The notes beneath the pieces were generated by a model that searched no databases, was not told the DNA's origin, and saw only the letters and a list, made by a program, of their open reading frames with translations. Positions 16,601 through 23,746 of a stretch of 64,000 nucleotides of DNA are shown here, in pieces. A program made the position numbers and the translations under genes. The stretch spans positions 62,001-126,000 of the forward strand of contig JAHLLD010000004.1 in NCBI GenBank assembly GCA_020444325.1. Reading direction: 5' to 3'. Every line of letters starts with the position of its first letter. The stretch's first letter is position 1. The DNA comes from a bacterium. Its GTDB lineage: Bacteria; Bacteroidota; Ignavibacteria; SZUA-365.

Positions 16601-18894
16601 GTATCTGGGGTACGGTCGAAGTGACCGTGGAAGTGGACGCCGGGTTTGAGATCGTGGAGCGCGATGAAAGCAACAATATCGCGACTGCGGAATTCAGTGT
16701 CCTGCCCCGCGGCATCACGCTCATCTTCCCGCTGGAACGCGCTGTGCTGCAGAATGACGGACAGGATCGGGAGTTTCTCGTTGCCAATCCGACCTTCCTT
16801 CCCGATGAAGCGCTCAATCCCGTCGTGCAGATGGAGTATTCCACTGACCCGAATTTTGCGGGCGGAGTGCAGCAGCTGAGCAGCGAAGCGGGACCCGTTT
16901 TCACCGCCTTCGAAATTCCCACTCCTGCGCAGGATGGCGTGTACTTCTGGCGCGCACGTATTTCCACGGACCAGGGGCCGGAAAGCTGGTCCCGCCCCCG
17001 CTCTTTCACCGTTACTTCTCAGCAGGTCTCCGGCGACCTCTGGCAGCAGAGCGCGGATGCACAGTTCCCGTCCTCTGAAACCGACGCCCTTACGCTGGAC
17101 CGTAATGGCGGCGTGAAGCTTGGCGAACGGCGGCTGCCGCTCGAGGTGGTGAGCGGCGGATTCAACGGTCCGATCAAACACGTCATTATTTCCGCCGGCG
17201 AAAAGATGTTCTACCCGGCCAATCGCGGTGCGAGTCGCGGTTTCAACGTGGCCGTGGTTGAGCCGGTTTTCGGCCGTATCACCGATTCGCTGACCTTTGA
17301 TACCTACAGCGGACGGGACGAAGCTGCACGCATGACGAACTTCCTGCAGTCCGTGCCCGACGACCACTACGTAATCGTAGGTGTTGAAGACGACGCCAAT
17401 GGCTTTCCGCCCAGCAGTATCGACGGCACGAATATCACGCCGGAATTGCGCAGTGAACTCACGCGCTTTGGCGCCACGCTGATTGACAGTGTGGGATACC
17501 GCGATTCTTACGTTCTGATCGGAAGCCGGGATCATGCCGCATCCGCGGTCGATGAACACTTCGTCCTCGGCACGGCCGTTGCGAGGGATACGCTGACCGT
17601 CCTTGCCACGCAGGGAAGCTTCACGACTCCCGTCATGGGTCCGATCAACAGCCTCGAAAGCCTCCGCTGGAACGGCACGCCCGGTGCCGCTGGTGCGGGA
17701 GTGGATATGGCGGTGCTCGCCATGACCGCAAGCGGTGACAGCGTCATCGCGTCATACGAAAACGTTGCTCCCGGAGAGCTGATTACGGTGCGGGCATCGC
17801 TGCCTTCCGCGTTTCTGCGCCTGCGCGTGACGCTGCGCGATCCCGATGCTCTGGGGAGTCCCGTCCTTCGTGAATTCCGTGCGGCTTACACGTCGCATTT
17901 CCCCGAAACCGGCATTACTTCCCAGGTTGTGCACACCGAAGCCGATTCCGTTTCCGAAGGGGAGACGATGGTAGTGACTGCGGCCGTGTACAATGCGGGA
18001 CGCGAAGCGGCGCAGGGTTGGGACATGCGTCTGGTGGTTCCCGGGTCGGAAATTGCGGTCAGCAAGCCGCTGCCGACACTGCAGGCCGATCGCAATGCAC
18101 CGGCGGAAATGGAGTTTGAACTTCCCACCGCGGGAATTGCCGGTCAGCAGCGCTATGAGCTGCACATCGTTCCTTCCGCATCGAGCGCGGAATATCACCT
18201 GGCCAACAACGTCTTTTCGGATCGCTTCCGTGTGGGACGCGACGGTATGCCGCCCGATCTGGATGTGCGCTTCGATGGCATGGAAATCGTCGACAATGAT
18301 TTTGTTTCCCCGACGCCATTGATTGAAGTGCGACTGCGGGATGCGTCTCCGTTGCCCGTAACGGATACCAGCGCAGTTGAGATGTTCCTTGATGGACACC
18401 GCGTGTGGCTGGCGAGCGATCCCGACGTCGTTCTCAGTACCGGTGCGGGAGATGAGAAAGTGCATGTGGCATTTTCACCGACGCTGCAGGATGGACTGCA
18501 TTTTCTTGCCGTTTCAGGAGAGGACGCTTCGGGTAATGCCGCCGACACCATCCCGTACCAGGTGCGCTTCAATGTCAGCAGTGAGGAGATGGTGGACCAG
18601 GTGCTGCCGTACCCGAGTCCCACCACGGGTCCGATGGACTTCACCTTCCGCGTCCGCGGCACCGCTCCACCCGAGGAAGCGCGCGTAAAGATTTACACGG
18701 TGGCGGGACGACTGATTCGCGTCATCGATGCCGATCCATCCGCATTGCGCATCGGATTCAACCGCATCCCGTGGGAAGGAAGAGACGAAGACGGCGACGA
18801 CCTGGCGAACGGCGTGTATTTCTTCAAGCTTGTCGTCCGTCACCAGGACGCCTCACAGGCTGAAATCACGGGACGTTTCGCGGTGCTTCGCTGA
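13585..18894 (+). CDS. C25 (gingipain-family) peptidase, probable T9SS sortase PorU/PorU2-like
   Basis: 1769 residues with a signal peptide (MRRFLIAAFICMVFSPATGVAQ). A beta-rich prodomain-like region covers about 25-560. The C25 catalytic region covers about 565-930, with LLLMGDASWDP, the catalytic His in AGHGG (H795) and the catalytic Cys in MSCNT (C825). CARDB-like and fibronectin-like beta modules follow (about 950-1680). The end has a YPSPTTGPMDF strand and a FlgD-like/T9SS-type domain (about 1670-1769). In Bacteroidota, long C25 proteins of this layout are annotated as PorU2-type sortases that cut T9SS sorting domains at the cell surface. A secreted gingipain-like protease is the alternative. 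Other T9SS cargo in the window supports the sortase reading. Antisense frames inside it are shadows. Confidence 0.85.
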   Translation: MRRFLIAAFICMVFSPATGVAQENGDDPVRIERLDARHWRITVRNAEPSVLHDRSGGDQPSRVRIPGYLDEYRDGYPVLPLRSVQFALPPEARIAVQVSGAVEERFSFGLRTFGDLSPQVPPASWTQAGEPQSREGLAIGSVLLRPVRYDPATEQVIWLRSMTVDVRIAGGNAGVPLTHADVYPGVVNLADAMQWRKPQPLARRAAPAVRAGEQLLKIRTAVEGMHRISFADFAAAGIDASTLDARTLRLTLMEQELPIELQDGGDGRLGPGEGFLFFAPRNHGADGEYLDEWMTDNVFILHWGGAQGLRYTTEDVAPVSHPGAQTVTSLPLKLHLEEDHEYHRGDFEYGDMMYSRKVFGEGWVWGYLLKQDSIVTDFDLNTPASEQATLRVRAKGSSRDSSLMRVILNGSVLGEYVIPPTDMMTLDFPVPAGLLQPTANHLTFYGAAKVQCPPENPTCSIERFYLDWAELRYASSLQDGSALRIDPAARYSTSSVPAEALVDIPVSAGGLEGFNLNAGTRLTGMDITAGRARLALDSSGSYYIYDPTTAVHTPASVQAVTIEGYAENGFQADYLVVTHRDFMPQAQRLATYREQSDGYSTVVADVEDIYNEFNYGHKDPEAIRRFTEHAWREWQSPAPRFLLLMGDASWDPRQVAASSSRVDYVPSYGNPASDNYYVSFAEDPGDPYPYLAVGRIPAESPEQADAVIDKIIAYEGAPPQPWDNRFLFSVGGQNAFEQITLRDFAETLIDYRIDPACLEPRLIVKKTLDLVSYDDLDTLIHEINRGVGFFMFAGHGGTRVIDVGIERPDIFDNKDKYMFFATMSCNTAHFAEPFETGLNERFVLSPENGAVVAYGTSGLGEIGVDFYVSDGLLKALTDSLVRNYGEMSVIGKRNAMRVYSGLPPSVVHAVNQLCILGDPATKVPLAKTPELAVRASEIRTDPEIITEQSNTIIYTRIRNYGMCMPDSADVRLTISHGGEGVFTELRRIAPWSYDTLELAWEYDFAGIWGTVEVTVEVDAGFEIVERDESNNIATAEFSVLPRGITLIFPLERAVLQNDGQDREFLVANPTFLPDEALNPVVQMEYSTDPNFAGGVQQLSSEAGPVFTAFEIPTPAQDGVYFWRARISTDQGPESWSRPRSFTVTSQQVSGDLWQQSADAQFPSSETDALTLDRNGGVKLGERRLPLEVVSGGFNGPIKHVIISAGEKMFYPANRGASRGFNVAVVEPVFGRITDSLTFDTYSGRDEAARMTNFLQSVPDDHYVIVGVEDDANGFPPSSIDGTNITPELRSELTRFGATLIDSVGYRDSYVLIGSRDHAASAVDEHFVLGTAVARDTLTVLATQGSFTTPVMGPINSLESLRWNGTPGAAGAGVDMAVLAMTASGDSVIASYENVAPGELITVRASLPSAFLRLRVTLRDPDALGSPVLREFRAAYTSHFPETGITSQVVHTEADSVSEGETMVVTAAVYNAGREAAQGWDMRLVVPGSEIAVSKPLPTLQADRNAPAEMEFELPTAGIAGQQRYELHIVPSASSAEYHLANNVFSDRFRVGRDGMPPDLDVRFDGMEIVDNDFVSPTPLIEVRLRDASPLPVTDTSAVEMFLDGHRVWLASDPDVVLSTGAGDEKVHVAFSPTLQDGLHFLAVSGEDASGNAADTIPYQVRFNVSSEEMVDQVLPYPSPTTGPMDFTFRVRGTAPPEEARVKIYTVAGRLIRVIDADPSALRIGFNRIPWEGRDEDGDDLANGVYFFKLVVRHQDASQAEITGRFAVLR

Positions 18895-18921
18895 AATCAG
18901 GCGATTTTTTTCTCCGAAGTC

Positions 18922-18952
18922 TTGACCCGAACGATCAAAGCCCGTATCTTTG
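18922..18952 (+). promoter_or_regulatory. Bacteroidota-type promoter for tRNA-Gln
   Basis: TTGAC at 18922-18926, an 18-base spacer and TATCTTTG at 18945-18952 match the Bacteroidota -33/-7 consensus (TTG, TAnnTTTG). The tRNA begins 16 bases after the -7 box. Confidence 0.75.
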
Positions 18953-18968
18953 TAGACCATATGAGCAT

Positions 18969-19041
18969 TGCCCCTTGGTGTAATTGGCAACACGCCTGAC
19001 TCTGGATCAGGAAAGTCTAGGTTCGAGCCCTAGAGGGGCAG
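18969..19041 (+). tRNA. tRNA-Gln(CTG)
   Basis: A full cloverleaf. The acceptor stem is TGCCCCT (18969-18975) with AGGGGCA (19034-19040), and 19041 is the discriminator G. The anticodon stem CCTGA/TCAGG surrounds the loop CTCTGGA, with the anticodon CTG at 19002-19004. The T-arm is CTAGG-TTCGAGC-CCTAG. CCA is not encoded. Confidence 0.95.
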
Positions 19042-19051
19042 CAGAAACAAA

Positions 19052-19084
19052 ACCCATCGCACAGCGCGGTGGGTTTTTCTTTTG
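19052..19084 (+). terminator. Terminator after tRNA-Gln
   Basis: CCCATCGC and GCGGTGGG pair (one G-T or mismatch position) around ACAGC, followed by TTTTTCTTTT: a good intrinsic terminator 11 bases after the tRNA. Confidence 0.8.
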
Positions 19085-19107
19085 AAAAGCTGTGAGCAGA
19101 TACAAAA

Positions 19108-19140
19108 AGCCCCCGTTCATCACCGGGATGAACGGGGGCT
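19108..19140 (-). terminator. Intrinsic terminator of the Omp28-like gene
   Basis: A perfect 14-bp stem (AGCCCCCGTTCATC at 19108-19121 against 19127-19140) with a 5-base loop. On the minus strand it is followed directly by TTTTT, 21 bases past the stop codon at 19162. Confidence 0.9.
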
Positions 19141-19161
19141 GTATACAACGGGGATGAAACG

Positions 19162-20565
19162 TTACTTGGTCATCTGCATCTGGCGGGTCTGGGTAAAGCC
19201 GGCCGTGGTGAAGCGGGCAAAGTAAATGCCTGATTCAACGGCGACGCCCTGCTCGTCTGTGCCATTCCATTCGAAGGTATGGAGTCCGGCTGAGTAGTTG
19301 CCGTCAGCCAGGGTGCTGATGCGGCGACCGAGCATGTCATACACTTCGACGGTCATGGGACCTTCCTGCGCCATTTCCACGGCGACGGTGGTGGCGGGAT
19401 TGAAGGGATTCGGGTAGTTCGGGAGCAGACGGGTTTCCGTCGGCGTCGGTGCGACGTACACGCGGGCGACGGAGGAGTATTCCATGCTTCCGTCGAAATC
19501 GATCTGGCGCAGACGATAATCATATTTCTGATCCATCGCGACGCTGTGATCGGTGTATTCGTAGGCCTGCTGGTCGGTCGTCGTACCGTAGCCTTCGACG
19601 AAGCCGAGATCCTGCCAGTCACCACCGACAGTGCGGCGCTCGACATACCAACCGCGGTTGTTGTCTTCCTTCGCGGTACGCCATGCGAGACGCACGCCGT
19701 CGTCGATCTGCTTCGCGTTGAAGCTGATCATCTCGACGGGAATGAGCGTCAGGGCGCCACCGGTGCCGGTGAGCGGCTTCTGGAAGGCCTGCACAATGTT
19801 CATGCTCTTGTTCTGCGGCTGACCGTTGACGGTGAGCGTCACCTTGGTCGTCACAAACACGGTGAGCTTGAGGTTGCTGATGTCGTACGCGGAAGGAACC
19901 GAGAACGTAAAGGGATAGGTGACCATCTGGTTGGCGGTAAAGCCGGTGGTCGTCAGCTGATCGCCGACCCAGCCCGTAATCATGTCGCGCACGACGCGCT
20001 TGTGATAGTACGGATTGAGTGTGACGACGTTGCCGTTCACGTTTTTCTTCTGGGCGTAATTGAGTCCGTCTTCCGTCAGGATGATGTTGAGATAGTACTC
20101 GCCGCTCATGGCGGAGAGTGCATTCAAGGTCACCGTGGCGTTGATCAGGCGCGTGTCCTGATGATAAGTGCCACTGACGCCGATGGACATCGGGGAAGAA
20201 ATCGTGTCACGCACGCTCACGGCACTGCGCCAGTATGAACGGCTGATGGCGATGCCGAGTCCCTGCGGCGTGTTCCACAGGCGGCGATCAATGGCGCCGG
20301 AGGGATACGAGCTTACGAGCAGGTGGGCAATGACATTGTCGCCGTTGCTGGTCGACATGGGGTCGCCCTGATGATAGGCGATTGCGCGTGCGTTGGGATA
20401 CAGAATAAGAACACTGTCGATTTCTTCAGCGCCATAGGGACACCACTGACACCAGGTACCGGTGAACTGTTCGAGAAGAACGGTTCGGGTGGTGGACTGG
20501 GCGGAAAGCAGTGTCGGAAGCGCGAAGAGGAATACGATTGCGGAAGTACGAATCAAAGTACGCAT
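19162..20565 (-). CDS. Omp28-like secreted protein with thioredoxin-type CxxC and T9SS sorting domain
   Basis: 467 residues from the ATG at 20565, preceded by AGGAAG. A GTG/ATG extension upstream would put 25 residues before the signal peptide and is unlikely. Signal peptide MRTLIRTSAIVFLFALPTLLSAQ. LLEQFTGTWCQWCPYGAEE (about 30-48) is the N-terminal thioredoxin-like strand and CxxC of Omp28-related proteins. A beta-rich middle follows, then a fibronectin-like segment (about 270-370). The end is a T9SS type A sorting domain: NYPNPFNPATT, VYDMLGRRI, SGIYFARF and a final MQMTK. The protein should be exported by T9SS and anchored to or released from the surface. The redox role of the CxxC is not established. 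Confidence 0.9.
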   Translation of the reverse strand: MRTLIRTSAIVFLFALPTLLSAQSTTRTVLLEQFTGTWCQWCPYGAEEIDSVLILYPNARAIAYHQGDPMSTSNGDNVIAHLLVSSYPSGAIDRRLWNTPQGLGIAISRSYWRSAVSVRDTISSPMSIGVSGTYHQDTRLINATVTLNALSAMSGEYYLNIILTEDGLNYAQKKNVNGNVVTLNPYYHKRVVRDMITGWVGDQLTTTGFTANQMVTYPFTFSVPSAYDISNLKLTVFVTTKVTLTVNGQPQNKSMNIVQAFQKPLTGTGGALTLIPVEMISFNAKQIDDGVRLAWRTAKEDNNRGWYVERRTVGGDWQDLGFVEGYGTTTDQQAYEYTDHSVAMDQKYDYRLRQIDFDGSMEYSSVARVYVAPTPTETRLLPNYPNPFNPATTVAVEMAQEGPMTVEVYDMLGRRISTLADGNYSAGLHTFEWNGTDEQGVAVESGIYFARFTTAGFTQTRQMQMTK

Positions 20566-20723
20566 AGGCGGCTTCCTGTGTATGTGGTGGGAATCGAGAT
20601 CATCACCTTCGTTCGGATGGGGGAAATCCAGTAAAATCAACTTTTTAGCTGAGGTTCTCAGAGAGGACTTCCAACATGGAACATCGTGATAATTTCCACC
20701 AAGTGCAAGCTCGGACAGCAGTA

Positions 20724-21719
20724 TTACTGTCCGTTGCTGCCGACCGGCGTGAAGCGCTCTACCGTATTGCTCACAGGCTTGACTTCATGCATGAGATATG
20801 CAAATATGGCCCGGAGATCGAGGTCCGTCATCCCTGCATACATGCGCCAGGGCATGATGCTGTTGTAATCCGTCGGCGCTAGCGGCTCGTCAACGTAGAC
20901 GGAATCCGCATAACTGCGGAATCGCCCGACGAACATTTCTTCCGTCCATCCGCCGATACCGCTTTCTTCATCCGGGGTGATGTTCATCGAACGAACCGTT
21001 CCCGCAGGCAGCGGGAATTCGTTTCCACCGGCGTACTCCATTCCTTCAATAAATTCACCCTTTTCCATCGGCGTGTGGCAGTCAGTGCAGCCCGCGGCAT
21101 TGATCATGTAGCCACCGTAGGCCACGAGATCGGTGGGATCAGGAATACGTTCGGCCGGCTGCCCGTCCCGCGGAATGGTTCGCATGATGAGGTTCATCGG
21201 GAAATTCGCTTCCGATTCCGGAATGTCATTCTCGATGGGCTCGAGATTACGCAGGTATGCAATGATGGAATACACATCCTCGCGCGTCATTTTTCCGAAA
21301 TGCACATAGGGCATGATGGGGAATAACGGACGTCCGTCACGCGTCACACCCGCCGTGATGGAGCGGTAAAGTTCACCATCCGTCCATTCACTGAGATTCG
21401 CTGGCGTCAGATTCGGCGCATAGAAATTGCCGGGAAATCCCATCTGCTCGCCGAACAGCTCCCCGCCCTTGCCGTGACTGCCCGCCACGACGGGACCGGC
21501 GAAGCGACTGTAGTCACGTTCGCTGTGACACTCGATACACATGGAGACATGAAGCGCGAGATATTCACCACGGGCGATGCGCTCAGGCGTGCGCTCGATG
21601 GAGATTTCGGGCGCATCAGACACATCAGGGAAAGCGCTGTTGAGATAGACGATGCCGCCAATGACGACGATCACCAGGATGGATACCAGTCCCAGCACGA
21701 TTTTTAACAGAGTTTTCAT
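20724..21719 (-). CDS. Membrane-anchored dihaem cytochrome c
   Basis: 331 residues from the ATG at 21719. A longer frame to 21779 would add 20 residues ahead of the hydrophobic anchor and lacks support. An N-terminal transmembrane anchor (about 3-25) leads to two class I cytochrome c domains with haem motifs CIECH (C61, C64, H65) and CTDCH (C211, C214, H215). IMPYVHFGKM (M136) supplies a likely distal Met for the first haem. It resembles the dihaem c subunits of alcohol or other periplasmic dehydrogenases and general electron carriers. It lies 190 bases downstream of the Fe-S protein at 21910-23076, so an electron-transfer link is possible but unproven. Confidence 0.88.
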   Translation of the reverse strand: MKTLLKIVLGLVSILVIVVIGGIVYLNSAFPDVSDAPEISIERTPERIARGEYLALHVSMCIECHSERDYSRFAGPVVAGSHGKGGELFGEQMGFPGNFYAPNLTPANLSEWTDGELYRSITAGVTRDGRPLFPIMPYVHFGKMTREDVYSIIAYLRNLEPIENDIPESEANFPMNLIMRTIPRDGQPAERIPDPTDLVAYGGYMINAAGCTDCHTPMEKGEFIEGMEYAGGNEFPLPAGTVRSMNITPDEESGIGGWTEEMFVGRFRSYADSVYVDEPLAPTDYNSIMPWRMYAGMTDLDLRAIFAYLMHEVKPVSNTVERFTPVGSNGQ

Positions 21720-21909
21720 GCGATACCTTTCAGGAAAATCTGTGAAAGCCCACAGTGCGAGCGGGACCAGATACGACATACCGCAGTATCCCGGAATACT
21801 CGGACTGGTTGAAGGGATTTCAATACGTTTATTTAAAAATAGACTGATTCAATATTACAGACTTGCACGCAAATCCGCAAGTGCTGCTGGAAGCGGAGTG
21901 TTCGGAGTG

Positions 21910-23076
21910 TCAGCGGGGTGGAACCCAGTCGGGGAGGGGAGGAGGAGTGGGTTTGCGTCCGTAGATGAAATCATCGAGTGGGACGGCAATGCGGCGGAGT
22001 GCCGCGGAATGGCGGATGGAGTGACGGACCAGGTTGTGTACCGTGGTATCGGGGTGGGCGTAAGGACAGACGGCGATGCAGCGGCCACAGTCCGTGCCCG
22101 CCTGGTTCCAGAACAGGAAGCAGGCATCGGAATCGATCTGCCAGCGGGCGAGTCCGTCATTGTCCATGCGATCACCGTCCGGAATGGCTTGTGCGGGACA
22201 ACAGTCGGCGCATTTCCTGCAGTGCAGGCAGAAATCGAGCATGGCGTCATCATGCGAAGGGGTGTCGGGTTGCAGCGGTGCATCGGTGGTGACGACGGCG
22301 ATGCGCACGCGTGGACCCAGCCGCGGCGTCATCAGCAGTCCCATGCGCCCGATATCCCCGAGTCCGGCATCCCGGGCGACGAGGGGACATACCACATCAT
22401 ACTTCCCGTCGATATGTGCCTGCGCGGGCCAGCCCAACCGTCGCAGCATGCGCGCAGCCTGCACGGCGAGTGCAGCAGCCCGCAGATACTGATGCGACGA
22501 TTCCATCACGATGGTCGCCGCCGGGGCGCGCTGCACCATGTCGTGATCCATTTCCACTGTGAGGGCGAGGGCGTAACGATGAACCGGATGCACCGGCTCG
22601 CCGTATTGTTCCCCTCGTCCATGATGCGAATAGCAATGTTCCGCGCGTAGCTCCGTGATCCCTACGCTGTGTGCCCCCTGCTGCTCGAGCCAGCCACGCA
22701 GAAATGCAGTCAACTCCGCGGCATCAATATTCGTCCGCTCATCAGCAACCGCACCTTCCGCCAGCGCATGCAGCTCATCCACTGTATCGAAGGTGGCATC
22801 CGCGGCGGCAAACATCAGGTCATGCCACTGGGTGCTTCCTTTCCGAAGGAGTCCCGGCGCTGCGCGGAAACGGGCATCCATTTCCTCCCGCTCAGGATGA
22901 GCGCGGTAATACGCATCGTAGCGCTCGGTGCCGGACTGCAGCAGGCGACGCGAGAACATGACATCGCGCTCGTCGATACGCCGCACCGCCTCGCTGCGCG
23001 GAAAGCGTCGTCCGCGATACAGCAGTAGCACGCAGAGTAATACGGCAAGAAGAGAGACAGGGAGGAAAAAACTCAC
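21910..23076 (-). CDS. Reductive-dehalogenase-like (RdhA-type) double [4Fe-4S] protein with N-terminal membrane anchor
   Basis: 388 residues from a GTG overlapping the stop of the upstream gene. One hydrophobic helix (about 3-21) is followed by a soluble domain. GLGDIGRMGLLMTPRLGP (238-255) and the VRIAVVTTDAPL run (257-268) match the RdhA core. The first cluster motif is C-x2-C-x2-C-x3-CP (C283, C286, C289, C293). The second is C-x10-C-x2-C-x3-CP (C319, C330, C333, C337), the spacing of RdhA proteins. There is no Tat signal and no RdhB neighbour. In the family these bind a corrinoid and cleave carbon-halogen bonds. Related Fe-S proteins such as QueG share parts of the motif, so the substrate is open. 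The PH-domain protein upstream is coupled to it. Confidence 0.75.
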   Translation of the reverse strand: MSFFLPVSLLAVLLCVLLLYRGRRFPRSEAVRRIDERDVMFSRRLLQSGTERYDAYYRAHPEREEMDARFRAAPGLLRKGSTQWHDLMFAAADATFDTVDELHALAEGAVADERTNIDAAELTAFLRGWLEQQGAHSVGITELRAEHCYSHHGRGEQYGEPVHPVHRYALALTVEMDHDMVQRAPAATIVMESSHQYLRAAALAVQAARMLRRLGWPAQAHIDGKYDVVCPLVARDAGLGDIGRMGLLMTPRLGPRVRIAVVTTDAPLQPDTPSHDDAMLDFCLHCRKCADCCPAQAIPDGDRMDNDGLARWQIDSDACFLFWNQAGTDCGRCIAVCPYAHPDTTVHNLVRHSIRHSAALRRIAVPLDDFIYGRKPTPPPLPDWVPPR

Positions 23077-23666
23077 GCGCGTTTCTCGAGCAGGCTGCGG
23101 ATGGCGCGGACTTCTTCGAGAAGCTGCGCTGTCGATGCGTCGCTACTTGCTGCAGGAGGAACAGCGGGTTCCTCTGCTGATACGGGAGTGGACTGCCGGT
23201 AGAATGCCCTCAGCAGTGCCAGAATCTCATCGCGGAGGGCGTCGAACTCCTTCATCCCCACGATGAGCAATTCGGCGACGGCACCCTGTGCTCCGGCCGC
23301 ACCCGCGGTCTGCACGTGAATGGTCCCGAGGTTGAACATGCGCTGTACCGGACCCTGCGATATGTCGATGTTCGTGATCTTCCTGAACGGGACGGTCACG
23401 CGCTTTTTCCAGAACACACCGCGCGTACCCATGACGAGATCATCTTCAATGGTGTATGACAGCGTATCGAAGTAGAGATGGATGTAGATGCGGATCAGGA
23501 TGAAAATAAACAGCATCACGACGAATGCGATGCCCGAGATCAGGTACCCCGGCCAGGGGAGTCCGAGGGCGAGGATGAACAGAGGGACCAGCATGATGAT
23601 CATCCAGACAGCCCAGTGCCATCGCCAGTATTTTCGCAGGTCGGGATCGGGACGCAGGGTTTTCAT
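23073..23666 (-). CDS. PH-domain (bPH2/DUF304) membrane protein
   Basis: 197 residues. Two transmembrane helices (about 17-36 and 40-62) are followed by a bacterial PH-like domain: DTLSYTIEDDLVMGTRGVFWKKRVTVPFRKITNIDISQG and on to about 145. A Pro/Ala-rich linker and a short C-terminal coiled coil (LLEEVRAIRSLLEKR) follow. YdbS/YdbT-type proteins are membrane-associated with unknown function. The TGA overlaps the GTG start of the RdhA-like gene, so the two are translated together. Confidence 0.8.
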   Translation of the reverse strand: MKTLRPDPDLRKYWRWHWAVWMIIMLVPLFILALGLPWPGYLISGIAFVVMLFIFILIRIYIHLYFDTLSYTIEDDLVMGTRGVFWKKRVTVPFRKITNIDISQGPVQRMFNLGTIHVQTAGAAGAQGAVAELLIVGMKEFDALRDEILALLRAFYRQSTPVSAEEPAVPPAASSDASTAQLLEEVRAIRSLLEKRA

Positions 23667-23746
23667 GATGCGGCCTCCTAAAGTTCGCGTTGCTGTCGTA
23701 TGGAAAGGCGATCGTCGCGTTTGCGCGGACGCGGTCTGGGACGCGC

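Noticed and set aside
15103-17559. 818-codon minus frame inside the C25 peptidase gene
   Set aside because: Antisense shadow, low-complexity composition rich in Arg/His/Val. The plus-strand gene has the catalytic motifs.
18969-19140. tRNA-Gln as an integration site for an element
   Set aside because: No duplicated tRNA end, no integrase and no composition change next to it.
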